Assembly (NCBI GenBank): GCA_937922085.1
Contig: CAKZVD010000003.1
Location: forward strand, 124,001 to 188,000
Reading direction: 5' to 3'
DNA from: an uncultured Tenacibaculum sp.
GTDB taxonomy: Bacteria > Bacteroidota > Bacteroidia > Flavobacteriales > Flavobacteriaceae
Length of the DNA stretch: 64,000 nt
In this document: piece by piece, positions 37,990 through 49,300 of the stretch
How the letters are laid out: every line of letters starts with the position of its first letter
Numbering within the stretch: position 1 is the stretch's first letter
Notes under the pieces: model-generated
The model's input: only the letters and a program-made list of their open reading frames with translations
Told to the model about the DNA's origin: nothing
Databases searched by the model: none
Program-made: the position numbers and the translations under genes

Positions 37990-38742
37990 ATGAAAAAAAT
38001 CATATTATTTATTGTGTTCGCTACCATAGTGAACCTAACAGCAATAGCACAAGATTATCATCAATCTTTAGAAGGTATAGAATGGGTTAAAATAGAATCT
38101 AAAAGCAGTATTATAGTAAAAGCATACGATAAAAATGAACTTTTAATTAAAGCTGGAAATAGAGGCGAAATCAATGAAAAAGCAAAAGGTTTAAGGCTAG
38201 TTGGTGAAGATGGTACTGATAATACCAATATCGGTTTCTATGTAATTAAAGAAGGAAATAATTTAATTGTTAGAAACTTAAAAAAGAATGAGCATGCAAT
38301 TATTTATTTACCAGCTTCTCAGAACATCTCAGTAAAAACTACTTGGCATGGAGATATTAATATTTTTAATTTTACAAGTGAAATAGAAGCAACAGCAGAA
38401 CTAAATGGTAGTGTAGCAATTAAAGATGTTACAGGACCTATAACAGCTAATAGTTTAAACGGAGAAGTACAAGTATCTTTCTCTAAAGTAAGTCAAAAAT
38501 CTCCTATTACTATATATTCTACTAATGGAGAGTTAGAGATTAGCTTACCTAAAAATACTCCTGCAGATCTATCTCTATATTCTACTAATGGCGATATCTA
38601 TACTAATTTTGATATCAGCACTCCTAGTAAAAAAGGTATGAGATCGGTATCCTCAAAAAAAATAAAAGGAACCATTAATAAAGGTGGTGTTAATATCAAA
38701 TTAAATACAACAAACGGGAATATTTATCTAAGAAAAAGATAA
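37990..38742 (+). CDS. Exported DUF4097-type beta-strand protein (first of two)
   Basis: A 250-residue exported protein (signal peptide IILFIVFATIVNLTAIAQ, cleavage near 21). The rest is a right-handed beta-repeat of the DUF4097 type, seen as repeated phrases ELNGSVAIKDVTGPITANSLNGEVQ (in part), IYSTNGELEIS, LYSTNGDIYT and LNTTNGNIYLRKR at the end. The protein should be periplasmic or on the outer membrane face. It starts 12 bp after the anti-sigma gene. Such pairs following sigma/anti-sigma genes are common in Bacteroidetes; their function is not known. Confidence 0.85.
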   Translation: MKKIILFIVFATIVNLTAIAQDYHQSLEGIEWVKIESKSSIIVKAYDKNELLIKAGNRGEINEKAKGLRLVGEDGTDNTNIGFYVIKEGNNLIVRNLKKNEHAIIYLPASQNISVKTTWHGDINIFNFTSEIEATAELNGSVAIKDVTGPITANSLNGEVQVSFSKVSQKSPITIYSTNGELEISLPKNTPADLSLYSTNGDIYTNFDISTPSKKGMRSVSSKKIKGTINKGGVNIKLNTTNGNIYLRKR

Positions 38743-38780
38743 ACAGTACTCAATTTAAAAATCAACAAAAATAAACGATT

Positions 38781-39494
38781 ATGAGAATTTTAAATATATC
38801 ACTTTTATTGGGGCTTGTTTGTCTTAGCATTAACGCACAAAAAATCATCGAAAAGAATATTTCTTACAAGAACCAACCTATTACCGTAGATGTAAAATTT
38901 GCTTCGTCTATAGAAGTAAAAACATGGGACAAATCAACAGTATACTTTAAAGCGGATATTACTACTAAAGACGGTAAACATTTAGATGCTTATCAATTAA
39001 ATGTTAAAGAAAATAATAACAAGATTACTATTACTTCTAAAGCAGGAAAGCTTTTAAAAACATTTCAAAAAGAGTGGTATAAAAAAGATTCAAGCAAAGA
39101 GAAAAATTATTTTAATACAAATGAATATTATCAGTTTAATTATGTAGTTTATATACCTAAAAATGCACAATTTAGAGTAGAGAGTATTAATGGAAGTTTA
39201 AAATCTGAATATATAGAAGGTAATTTCACTGCTAAATTAATTAATGGAAATATTAACATTACTAAATATGCTGGTAACTTAAAACTTGACACCATAAATG
39301 GAGAAATAGATATCAACATTCGTGACACAAGTGTAGAGGCAGAAACAATACATGGCGATATTTATGCCGATGAAAAATTAAGTTTAAAAGCTAAAGGTCG
39401 TTATGTTGGACAAAAAGTATATGGAAGTACAAATAACCCTATCAACAGCTTAGATTTAAATACCATTAATGGAAATATGTATTTAAGAATCTAA
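38781..39494 (+). CDS. Exported DUF4097-type beta-strand protein (second of two)
   Basis: A 237-residue paralogue of the preceding gene. Signal peptide ISLLLGLVCLSINAQ, then beta-repeat phrases RVESINGSLKSEYIEGNFTAKLINGNI (in part), LDTINGEIDINI, AETIHGDIYADE and the closing LNTINGNMYLRI, which matches the end of its neighbour. It begins 39 bp after it and is the last gene of the operon. The role is unknown; an envelope-stress or surface-structure function is inferred only from the operon. Confidence 0.85.
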   Translation: MRILNISLLLGLVCLSINAQKIIEKNISYKNQPITVDVKFASSIEVKTWDKSTVYFKADITTKDGKHLDAYQLNVKENNNKITITSKAGKLLKTFQKEWYKKDSSKEKNYFNTNEYYQFNYVVYIPKNAQFRVESINGSLKSEYIEGNFTAKLINGNINITKYAGNLKLDTINGEIDINIRDTSVEAETIHGDIYADEKLSLKAKGRYVGQKVYGSTNNPINSLDLNTINGNMYLRI

Positions 39495-39564
39495 TTTGTG
39501 TTTATACTTTTAATATCTAAAAAATTAAAGTTCCGTATTGCCCCTATTTAGTATAAAAGCTTTG

Positions 39565-40440
39565 TTAATTATTAAATTCAAAGAAAGCTTCTAAAACTAA
39601 CTTAGGGGCTTCGGTTTGTGGATAATGACCAACAGTTGCTAAATCGAAAACTTTAATATTTGGTGCTATTTTTTTTAGCATGTCTGAAAGATGTTTACCA
39701 GAGATTGGATCTGCATTTCCATTTATTAAACACAAAGGAATTGGAGATTCTTTAAGTGCATGAACCCAACGTTTTCCATATTTTTTTCGATCAGACATAT
39801 ATCTAATTAGTTTATGAAATATATACTTCCCTTTATTATAATTAATTAAATAATAAAATTCATTAATTTCTTCTTCTGTCGGTTGTGTATTTTTTCCAAA
39901 AATAGCTTTAAAATTAATCTCTAGTTTTTTCTTACTTAAAAAAGGAGTTATTAGAATACCTAAAGGACTTATTAATGCTTTTTGAATAGGTCTTGGTTGA
40001 TGATATTTAGGTAAAATACCACCATTTAACATACAAATAGAATTGTATACAATACTTTTTTTATTATTCTTTATACGATCTATATAACGTGCCAGCAATT
40101 CTTGTAATACGGTATCTCCAAAATCATGTGATATCACACGTATGTTAGCGTGTTGTTTTTCTTTTAGAAAAGCTTCTACTAAATCCGCTTGATCATGTGT
40201 TGAATATTTATAACGTTTGGGTTTATCAGAAAAACCAAATCCTATAAAGTCAATCGCTATTATATGATATTTAGCACTTAATGATAACCAAACTTTATTC
40301 CAATCCCAAGAAGCAGTAGGAAAACCGTGTAATAATAACAAAACTTCTTTACTATCATTAACTTCTTCACGATAAAAAATACGATGCTTTTTTTTATATA
40401 GAAAATACTTTCCTGTTTTATGCCAAGTAGATAAATTCAT
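39565..40440 (-). CDS. Alpha/beta hydrolase, epoxide hydrolase/haloalkane dehalogenase (MEST-like) type
   Basis: A 291-residue cytoplasmic hydrolase. The oxyanion motif LLLLHGFPTASWDW lies at 34-47. The nucleophile elbow is VISHDFGDTV near 102-111, with aspartate 106 as nucleophile rather than serine. That is the mark of epoxide hydrolases and dehalogenases, and the HDFGD form is that of the MEST subgroup. A later LINGNADPISG supplies the acid and VGHYPQTEAP the histidine. The substrate is unknown. It stands alone on the minus strand, converging with the DUF4097 operon and ending 70 bp from it. Confidence 0.85.
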   Translation of the reverse strand: MNLSTWHKTGKYFLYKKKHRIFYREEVNDSKEVLLLLHGFPTASWDWNKVWLSLSAKYHIIAIDFIGFGFSDKPKRYKYSTHDQADLVEAFLKEKQHANIRVISHDFGDTVLQELLARYIDRIKNNKKSIVYNSICMLNGGILPKYHQPRPIQKALISPLGILITPFLSKKKLEINFKAIFGKNTQPTEEEINEFYYLINYNKGKYIFHKLIRYMSDRKKYGKRWVHALKESPIPLCLINGNADPISGKHLSDMLKKIAPNIKVFDLATVGHYPQTEAPKLVLEAFFEFNN

Positions 40441-40531
40441 TTAAAATTTGATTTGAAGTTCATTAAATATACATATTCACAAATATATAATACATTTACT
40501 CTTATAAGTATTGAAGTCTATTTATATTAAA

Positions 40532-40564
40532 AAAGATGTTTCAATCTAAAATTGAAACATCTTT
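40532..40564 (-). terminator. Hairpin terminator after the T9SS esterase pseudogene
   Basis: AAAGATGTTTCAAT (40532-40545) and ATTGAAACATCTTT (40551-40564) form a perfect 14-bp stem with a 5-nt loop, about 60 bp past the minus-strand stop at 40627. Confidence 0.85.
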
Positions 40565-40626
40565 CATTAAAGTAATTTAATCACAAAGCAACAACCAAGG
40601 ATTTAATTGTACTCTTGAATTTATTT

Positions 40627-42813
40627 TTATTTTATTATTAATTTTTTGGTAATGATATTTTCACCTTCAGATAGTATTTTCACTATATAAATACCTGAAT
40701 GTAATGACAATCTATTAGCCGAAAATTTATTTACTCCAAGATTTAATTGAGTTTCATATTTCTTTTGCCCTAAAATTGAATAAATACTAACCTGTACTTT
40801 TTCTTTAGCCTGTACATTAAGAAAGAATTCATCGTTTGTTGGATTAGGCGTCATTTTAACTGTATTAAAACCTTCTACTTCTGTACCTAAAACATCTACT
40901 CTTTTTTGAGACTTAGAGCGATTTAATGCAACTAAAGAAGAACTACAAGAACCTTCATAAATTTTTATGTTTGAAAATGTAGAATTGTTACCAGAACCTG
41001 CATCATTATCATTTATAAATACAAATCTATCCATAACTCCTGTATAAGAATCTCCAATCGGAATTATATACGTTTTTGTTCCACTTCCAGAATAATTATC
41101 AAAGTTTGTTATACCATAGTTTTGTGTTCCATAAAGTTTAAAATAACGAGAAGATGTTAATGAATTATTATTTTCAAAACCTATACTATGAATTTCTCCT
41201 TCTGAAGTACTACTAAACTCAAATTCAACAACTGTATTTTCAGTTACCGTATAATTTAAATCAATATGTTTCCATGTATTATTAGTTAATGTAAGAGATG
41301 TTCCGTCTGCACTAACAGAAAAATTTCCATCTGTATCTTGATTAGAGAAGGCATTGATTGTGAAATCATTTAGGTTTAAAGTATCACAAGTATCGGGATT
41401 TGGATTTGTTGAACTTGAGCTTATTAAAAAATTATCAATTGCAATATCTCCTTGCTAACTATTTCCAGAAACAGCATTTATTCTTAATTGTACACTAGTT
41501 TCTCCTGCATAAGCAGCAAGTGATATGTCAGCTTCATTCCAACCAGTACCTTGCTCCCCCGTTTTACTAAAAATAGAAGTCCAGTTTCCAGTATTATTAA
41601 TTCTAGCTTCCACACTTAAATTACCTACAGCACTACCTACCATATGATAATTAAATTTAACTCTAGGAGTAGTTAATTCAGACAAATTAATACAAGGAGC
41701 ATTTAAAATAGCTCTTTTATTAGGGTAGCCATCTCCATCACCAGATACTTCTATATAAATATATGAATTACCATCTATAGCTGTACTAGGCCCTGTACCA
41801 TTAGAAGGTGTTCCATTAGAATTAACAATCCAATTTAAATCATCATTAGTTGCTTGATTCCAACCTCCTATATTCCCTTCAAAACTTTCATTGTAAGGAA
41901 AGTTAACAATAGTTGAAGAACAAGTGTCTCCTGAAGGCGGATTAGGATTTGAACCTATTTCTCCATCTATATCAAATCGTGAAAAGAAATTCCAAATTTC
42001 TTGAGAAGTATTAACTCCTCCTCCATTCCAACTATGCCCTTTTCCTTGTACTCTTATAAATTCTGCCGTTACTCCATTGTCACCATTATCCCAAATAGAA
42101 CGTGAAGATCCACCTCCTAATTGAATAACTTCTGGTGTAGCATCTCCATTATTTCTTGAAGACCAATATTCCATAACATCTGCTATAGGTTCATTTGTAC
42201 CATTACCATTTATAGAAATAACATTGTCATTAGTACCTGTTATTTGCAATACTGCTGTAGGATGCTGAGGTTGACATTGATTGTTTGTTATCCATCTTCT
42301 AGTCATACTACCTGCAACTGAAGCTACAGCTGCAATTCTATTACTTAATTCGCAAGCTAAACGATAACTAAAAAAACCTCCATTAGAAAACCCTGTTGCA
42401 TAAATGCGTTTTGCATTTATATTATAATCACTTTCAATTTTATCTATTAAAGAATTTGTAAAACCGACATCATCTTCATTGCCTCCAAAATTATTATTGA
42501 TAGCCCATCCTTTTAAAAAACCTAAACCTTCTGGAGTAACAAATATAAATTGATTCGCTTCTGCTAGCTGTTGAAAATTACTTTGATTATATTGGGTATT
42601 AATATCATTTGTAAATCCATGATAATTTAAAATTAATGGGGATGCTTTATTAGAATCGTAACTTGCAGGAATATAAAGACGATATCGTCTTGTTTTTCCA
42701 TCATGTTGTAATGTAGTATTAATAACTTGCTGCGTGTAAGATTCGAAAGTAGTTATAAATGCAATAACTACAAGAAATAAAGATTTCTTGATAAGAAGAG
42801 TTTTAAAATTCAT
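40627..42813 (-). pseudogene. Secreted PHB-depolymerase-like esterase with T9SS sorting domain, broken by one in-frame TAG
   Basis: The frame opens at 42813 with a signal peptide (LFLVVIAFITTFESYTQQ). An esterase of the LpqC/PHB depolymerase type follows (about 25-280), with LILNYHGF and the nucleophile elbow ATGFSNGGFFSYRLA near 142-156. A MAM-like jelly-roll region covers about 300-450. TAG at 41455-41457 (codon 453) interrupts at VSGNS-stop-QGDIAIDNF. The frame then stays open for some 275 codons through a second beta domain to a C-terminal type IX secretion domain (MTPNPTNDEFFLNVQ, IYSILGQKKYE, SGIYIVKI, ITKKLIIK). The site is usually W or Y in such domains, so TGG to TAG is likely. As read, the product lacks its export domain. 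Confidence 0.88.
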
Positions 42814-42927
42814 TGTTAATAGATTTTGGTTAATTAATTAAAACACATAAAAATAGTTAATTAAATATATTTAATAGTTTTTTTATGTTAATTAATTAAG
42901 AAAACAAAAACAAATGCATTTCAAAAA

Positions 42928-45282
42928 TTATTTTACAAGTATCTTTTTATTAATTTCATTTCCAATGTCATCTATAGCCGTAATTATATGATGCCCTATG
43001 CTAAGATCAATTCCTATTTCATTAAAATTTTGTGTTGTATTTAAATAACTATCATCTAAATACCAATACACTTTTGCTGTTGGATACATATGTGCAATTT
43101 TAAAAATAACCTTATTTTTTTTTCCTGAAATTCCTTTAGGAACAATAATAGTATTTGTATTAACTGGCTCAGAAAAAGCCATAACCGATGTAGAAATCCC
43201 ATTACAATCATCTCTTAATGGAGCTAAATATTGATAATCTACATGATGTTTTTTATAATACCATGCCATTAAAGGAGGTAAAATAAATTGAGGAACCGAA
43301 TGAATAGCTTCCATTCTTTCACAAGAAGCATTTACTCTATGCGTTTTTGTCTTATCTAAATGAACCAATTTATGATACTTACATAAAGTAGTCTTTCCTC
43401 CTTCTCTTGGAATTTGTTTTCTCGTAGAAGTACAAATATCACTTGCCAACATTCCACTTTTATCACAAATTTTAGCCATTGTAAAATCATCCGAAGGCGC
43501 TTTAAACCATTTAGATTTAGGTAAAGCATCAAATACATTAAACATAACAGGAGCAGCTGCTTTTACACCTGTTACATCAGGCCTTCCTTCTCCATCTGCA
43601 TTTCCTACCCAAACTCCCACTACATAATCTTTAGTTACCCCAATAGACCATGCGTCTCTATTTCCAAAACTAGTACCTGTTTTCCATGCTATTTCTTGAG
43701 CCGATTCAAAATAACGCCAAGAATTGTCTATGCTCGGTCTATTCAATTCTTTCATTGCTTCAAAACCAAAATAAATACTACTTGCATTCAAATGATTTTT
43801 ATTAAAAGTAAAAGCTCCTCTTTCAATTTCTTTATTTTTAATATAGCTCATTGTTTGAAATTCATTCTCATAATATTGACTTGAATTTTCATTATAATTA
43901 GATAGGGTTGATGCCAAATTGCTATATACTCCGCAAAGATCCCACAAACTACCTTCTGCACCTCCTAAAATTAAAGACAATCCGTAATGATTGGCTCCTT
44001 TATTAATATTAGAAATAGATAATGATTCTAATAAATCATAAAACCGTGTTGTACCATAGTTATTTAACATTCTTACAGCTGGAATATTTAAAGATTTAGC
44101 TAAAGCTGATTTAGCAGAAATAGCTCCTAAATGTTTTAATGTGAAGTTTTGAGGCTTATAATTTCCAATAGTCGTTGGTACATCTGGTAATAAAGTTTCA
44201 GGTAAAAGCTCTCCTGCATCTAACATCGCCATGTATAAAAATGGTTTTAATACACTTCCTGTACTTCTTGGAGCCATAATAATATCTACATCTTTATGAT
44301 GTTCTTTAGAGGTATTGGTATTTCCAATATAACTTATTACTTTTTTTGTCTTCACATCTAAAATAAGAACAGCCATATTATGTACCTCATTTTGAGATTG
44401 TGAAAAATGATGTTTTTTCACTATTTCTAAAGCTCGTTCTTGTAAATGAATATCGATAGAAGTTTTTATTCGTTCTCCTCGATGTTTTTTAGCTACTTTT
44501 TGTAGTAAATGAGGGGCTATTTGTGGCAATTTCTTAGGTTTAGTAGGTATTTCTTCTTCTATTGCTAACTCATACGTTATACGATCTATAATTTTAGATT
44601 TAAATAATTTCTTTAATAGTCTATTTCTCTTTTTAAGAAGTAATCTAGAATTTTTTCCTGGATATAATAAGCTTGGAGCATTAGGCAATACAGCTAACAT
44701 CGCATTTTGAGCCCATGATAATTTTGAAGGAGTTACGCTAAAATAACGCCAAGATGCAGCTTCTAACCCAACCACATTACCTCCATAAGGAGCATGAGAA
44801 GCATACATTTTTAAAATATCTTTCTTACTTTCTCTTAACTCTAATCTCGTTGCAAGAATTAATTCTATTATTTTCTCAAAATAAGATCTTCTTTTTCCTT
44901 GTCTAGAAAGTCGAATTACTTGTTGCGTTATCGTACTGCCTCCTCTTACAATCCTTTTAGCTTTTAAATTTGATCGAAAAGCATTGAACATAGATACTGG
45001 ATTGAACCCTGGGTGTTTATAAAAATACTCATCTTCAAATTGAACAATGCATTGTTTAAATTTTGTGGGAATAGAATCTGAAACAGGAAATCGCCATTGT
45101 CCATCTTCTGCTATTAAAGCACCTAATAACTCCCCTTCTCTACTTTCAATAAGTGTAGATTTAGGAGTATTGAATAGATTTTTCGGAAGGCAAAAAGCAT
45201 AATACAAACTTAAAACAACAAATACGGTTGCTTTAAGTTTGTGTTTTTTTAAATACTTTTTAAAAGAAATCATTATCTGCAT
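42928..45282 (-). CDS. pbpC: Penicillin-binding protein 1C
   Basis: A 784-residue bifunctional peptidoglycan synthase. One N-terminal membrane helix (about 16-32) anchors it. The glycosyltransferase domain (about 55-230) has FEDEYFYKHPGFNP and RGGSTITQQVIRLSR. The transpeptidase domain (about 290-560) has the active serine in APRSTGSVLKPF, then SLN-like KSLNIPA and the KTG box in WKTGTSFGNRD. A PBP1C-type C-terminal domain follows (from about 690). pbpC is usually next to the alpha-2-macroglobulin gene, as here, where a lipoprotein gene is inserted between the two. The partner is broken in this genome while pbpC is intact. The start could also be the ATG three codons later. Confidence 0.95.
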   Translation of the reverse strand: MQIMISFKKYLKKHKLKATVFVVLSLYYAFCLPKNLFNTPKSTLIESREGELLGALIAEDGQWRFPVSDSIPTKFKQCIVQFEDEYFYKHPGFNPVSMFNAFRSNLKAKRIVRGGSTITQQVIRLSRQGKRRSYFEKIIELILATRLELRESKKDILKMYASHAPYGGNVVGLEAASWRYFSVTPSKLSWAQNAMLAVLPNAPSLLYPGKNSRLLLKKRNRLLKKLFKSKIIDRITYELAIEEEIPTKPKKLPQIAPHLLQKVAKKHRGERIKTSIDIHLQERALEIVKKHHFSQSQNEVHNMAVLILDVKTKKVISYIGNTNTSKEHHKDVDIIMAPRSTGSVLKPFLYMAMLDAGELLPETLLPDVPTTIGNYKPQNFTLKHLGAISAKSALAKSLNIPAVRMLNNYGTTRFYDLLESLSISNINKGANHYGLSLILGGAEGSLWDLCGVYSNLASTLSNYNENSSQYYENEFQTMSYIKNKEIERGAFTFNKNHLNASSIYFGFEAMKELNRPSIDNSWRYFESAQEIAWKTGTSFGNRDAWSIGVTKDYVVGVWVGNADGEGRPDVTGVKAAAPVMFNVFDALPKSKWFKAPSDDFTMAKICDKSGMLASDICTSTRKQIPREGGKTTLCKYHKLVHLDKTKTHRVNASCERMEAIHSVPQFILPPLMAWYYKKHHVDYQYLAPLRDDCNGISTSVMAFSEPVNTNTIIVPKGISGKKNKVIFKIAHMYPTAKVYWYLDDSYLNTTQNFNEIGIDLSIGHHIITAIDDIGNEINKKILVK

Positions 45283-45350
45283 GAATAGTTTTTCTAACTT
45301 TTTTAAATATGCTTTTTAGTCATAGCGTAAGCTTTGCTAAACCTAAAATT

Positions 45351-46334
45351 TTATTTTTTTAATGTTTTTATTTTGTTTAATCTATTATTGTCCCATTTGT
45401 AAATATTCACAGTAAAACTAGCTACTTCTATTTCATCTTCACTCAACCCTTCAATATCTCCTTTGTATACTGTCTTAGCTTCTATTATTAATTGTTCTAT
45501 AGGTATCTTTAAATTATTTAAATAAGAATCATCTACTGGTAGTTTTTTTATATAATTAAGTTCTCCATTTTTTCTAAAACCAATCGTATTATCTTCCAAT
45601 TTAGTTGGAAAAAACACATCTGAATTTTCCATTGTATTATAATATGAAGAAATCATTTTTTTTAATCTCCCTTTATTGTCAATTGATATAAAATCTAAAT
45701 TTCCTCCTCCAGGACAAGAGCCTCTATATGTTTTAAAACAGATAATTTTTTTATTAAAATTTAACGCAGTTTTTTCTGTAAATTTTATATAATGATTATT
45801 ATAATGTGATTTTAATTCTAATGAATCTATTATTTGATTCTCCTTATTAATACTTAGAATTTTAAACATTCCTTTATCATTAGTTCCAAGAAGTATACTA
45901 TTCCCTAACTTTTGTAAAGCAAAACCTCTATTTAAAACATATCCTTTTTTTCCAGATATATTAATTTCATAAAAACTGTTTTCAATTTGGATACGATTTT
46001 TTTTATTACGTTTAATTCTAATTAAAGATCTTTTACTTTTTAATTCACTATTAAATTTTAAAGTGTCGATGATAACGCTTTTTATACTAGGACTACAATA
46101 AACATATGTATGTTTTTTAAATGTTACTAAAAATCTATTTTTCTTACTTACAGATAAAAACTGTAGTGGTATAGTATCACATTCAGTAATCATACTTTCT
46201 AAATGTGATACTTTTTTTATTAATGTTTTTCTACTTAAAGTGTCTTCTTTAATCTTCGTTAAAGAAACTTGATTACGCTCAAAACAACCACAACCAACTA
46301 GCAATAAGATTATTAAACAAATTAAACTTCTCAT
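45351..46334 (-). CDS. Hypothetical lipoprotein between pbpC and the alpha-2-macroglobulin gene
   Basis: A 327-residue lipoprotein (LICLIILLLVGCGCFE, lipid cysteine at 15 or 17). It is basic and lysine/isoleucine-rich with mainly beta-like sequence. A GSCPGGGNLDF phrase near 204-214 is the only striking motif. No family recognised. It lies 56 bp after the alpha-2-macroglobulin stop and 68 bp ahead of pbpC, all on one strand, so it may be a later insertion into that operon. Function unknown. Confidence 0.65.
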   Translation of the reverse strand: MRSLICLIILLLVGCGCFERNQVSLTKIKEDTLSRKTLIKKVSHLESMITECDTIPLQFLSVSKKNRFLVTFKKHTYVYCSPSIKSVIIDTLKFNSELKSKRSLIRIKRNKKNRIQIENSFYEINISGKKGYVLNRGFALQKLGNSILLGTNDKGMFKILSINKENQIIDSLELKSHYNNHYIKFTEKTALNFNKKIICFKTYRGSCPGGGNLDFISIDNKGRLKKMISSYYNTMENSDVFFPTKLEDNTIGFRKNGELNYIKKLPVDDSYLNNLKIPIEQLIIEAKTVYKGDIEGLSEDEIEVASFTVNIYKWDNNRLNKIKTLKK

Positions 46335-46390
46335 AATACACTTAAATTATTATTTTCAAATGAATACCTTATAAAAAGGTTTTAATACTT

Positions 46391-49300
46391 TTATTCAACA
46401 ACCTGAACCCATTGCCCTTTTGTACGTACAAAGTAATCTTCATCATACATCGCTTCTCCTTGCATACCTGGCAAATAATAATTCCCTAAATAAGAAGCAT
46501 TTAATAGTACTTTAAATGTCTTTGTTTCATTTGCTTTTAAATCGAAATAATAATTTACACGATCGTCTTTTATATCTTCGTAAGTAATTTCACTATTCCT
46601 AGAATCTGACAAATTAAATCGTGTATTGATAATTTCCCATCCTGATGGAAAGATAGCGCTCAATGCTACATTTTTTACTAAAGTAGACTTCGTATTCGTT
46701 AAGGTTATATTCCCTACAAAATTAGTTCCTTGTTGTATTTTACTGATATCAATTTCATTTCCAGATTTATCTTTAAATATCATTTTTGTAGTTAATCCCT
46801 TCTTAATAATCTTTTCACTTCCTATTGGTAATATTCCTTTATTTAAAAAACGAACATAAACAGTACTATTCTTATTGTTCTTTAATTCTATTGTATTAGT
46901 ACCTGTTTTTACCTTAAAGCCATCCAATACCATTGCTTTATCTGTATTCACTAATATTTGTTTAGCGTTATTAAATCTATAATGCAGGTTCAAACCTTTG
47001 TTTCCTATCAATTTTGCATATTTAGACATTGCTAAAAGACAGTAAGAAGTAGTTTGAGTACTCATATATGTTTTACTAGTAAGTGCTAAAGCAATACTAT
47101 CTGCTATTTCTTTAGCCCTTGTTTCTTGTTTTAACAGTACAAATGTTTCTAAAATCATCGCAAAATTTCTCATTTTAGAACCAAAGTTTGCTTTTTCTAA
47201 TGACACTTTTTTTAAACCTTCTAAGGATATAAAATCTTTAATTAACTCTTCAGCAACCACCTTTTTACCTGTTACTGCATATGTTGCTGCCAGTCTTAGT
47301 TTAGCTAATGGTTTTAAATGTTCTAGCTCTCTAAGTCTATTCATAGCAGACCTGTCTGGTTTTCCTGCAAGCGCCATTGTATATAAGCGATATGTTTGTG
47401 CTAATTGATCACTATTAGAATTCCATCGCTCTGAAGTTTTCTTTTGATATTGTAACCAATTACTTTTAAAATTGATTGGTAATACAAATCCTTTTTTTTC
47501 TGCTTCTAATAAAAAATGTCCTGCATAACTCGTAGCCCAATCATTCACATTGTTCTGATTTGGCCAATAAGAAAACCCTCCATTACTTTTTTGAAATCTC
47601 GATAATTTATCAATTGCCAATTGAATATTTTTTTGAGTTATTTTCTTTTTAGCCTCAGAAATTTTAAAAATATCATTTAGATATAATTGAGGAAAAGCAC
47701 TTGATGTAGTTTGTTCTAAACATCCATGAGGATATTTAATTAAATATTGTAGCCTAGCTGTAAAATCCATAGAAGGAAATGCAGACAATTCTAACAATGC
47801 ATTGTTACTTCTAGGAACTCCGAAAGTATTAAAAGATACTGTTTTAGTCGCGTTTGGAGGCAATACAAGATCTGTAATTTCAATGCTTTCTGGATTTGGA
47901 TTGTAGGCATCTAATTCTAAATTGTAAGAAGCTCTCTCTCCATGACCATTTGCTTTTATTTCAATTTTACCAATACCTTTTTTAAGTACTTCTACTTCAA
48001 AATACGCCATTTTTTCATCCGGACTTGTATATGAAATGGTTTTAGAAGACTTACCTATTACCTTAAACAAATCATTGGTTTTAATAGATACTTTTACTTA
48101 CTTCATTTTCTTTTCCATAGCAAAAACAGTGATCGGAATACGTACTCTTTCTCCTGGAACTACTTTTCGTGCCATAGAGGCTAAAATCATTAAAGGTTTA
48201 CGTACAGAAGTAGGTTTACCTGCACTTCCGTAGGCTTCTAAATCAGGGTTGTGCGCTACTACCATTGTTTTTACAGAACCTATATACTTAGGTATTCTTA
48301 TACGATGAGATTTACTCGCGTTTTCACCCAGTTCAAAAGGACCTTCATAAATAACAACAGGTTTAAATCTATTTGCTTTTTTGTTTTTACCATTAGATAG
48401 CATACCATCACCTCCAATACTAAAAACTTGATTAATATTCCCTCCAAAAGCACCAATTATATCATCATAAATATCCCAAGTTTTTATTCCTAATGCTTCT
48501 TTTGCATAAAAAGTAGACCAAGCATTTGGTGTTTTAAACCGTGTAAGATCTAACAAACCTTCGTCTACAATAGCAATAGAATATGTCATAGGTTTTCCAT
48601 TAGTTTCACTAACCTTAATGGTTACTTCTTCTTCAGGGGTTAATATTTCTGGCATCGTAATTTTAGGCCAAAGTCTTGTCTCTGGGTTTTCTACAGAAAT
48701 ACCTGTAATACCATAAGTTCTTATTGGTAAATCATTTTTTGTATTGTTGTGGTTTTGTAATAAACTAATATTAATATATACATTAGGTGTCATATCTTTA
48801 GTAATAGGTAACTCAAATCGAGTAGTTCCTTTAGATGATTTTACCCAAAATCCTTTAAGAACTTTACTTGCATTTTCTATCGTTACTAATGCTCTTCCTT
48901 CTCCAGAAGAAGGAAAAGTAATTATTGCTTTTTCTCCTACTTTATATTTTCTTTTATTCGTAGAAAAAGAAAGCATTGTTGCAGCAGAAGGATTTCCTTT
49001 TACAGCTCTACCTGCCCAACCTGGCCAATCTATAAATACTGTTTTTCCTGTTGCATGACCAGAATCTTCATTTACAACATATACTAAATAACGACCCCAT
49101 TCTGGATATTTTAACTCAAACTCAAAAGTTCCTTTACCGTTTCTATCTGTTGCTATTTTTTTAGAGAATTCTTCTTGTTTGTGAGAACTTGTATCGAAAG
49201 AAGATAAATTGTTTTCAGATTCGTTCCACCACCAATTGTTGTTCACCTTATAAATAACTACTTTTAAGTTTTTAACCGCTTTGGGTTTTCCATAAGCATC

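Noticed and set aside
14232-48100. Reassigned stop codons as the cause of the four interruptions
   Set aside because: Nearly all genes here end at normal TAA/TAG/TGA codons and are otherwise uninterrupted; both TAA and TAG are involved, at sites that suggest different lost residues. Simple nonsense changes explain it better.
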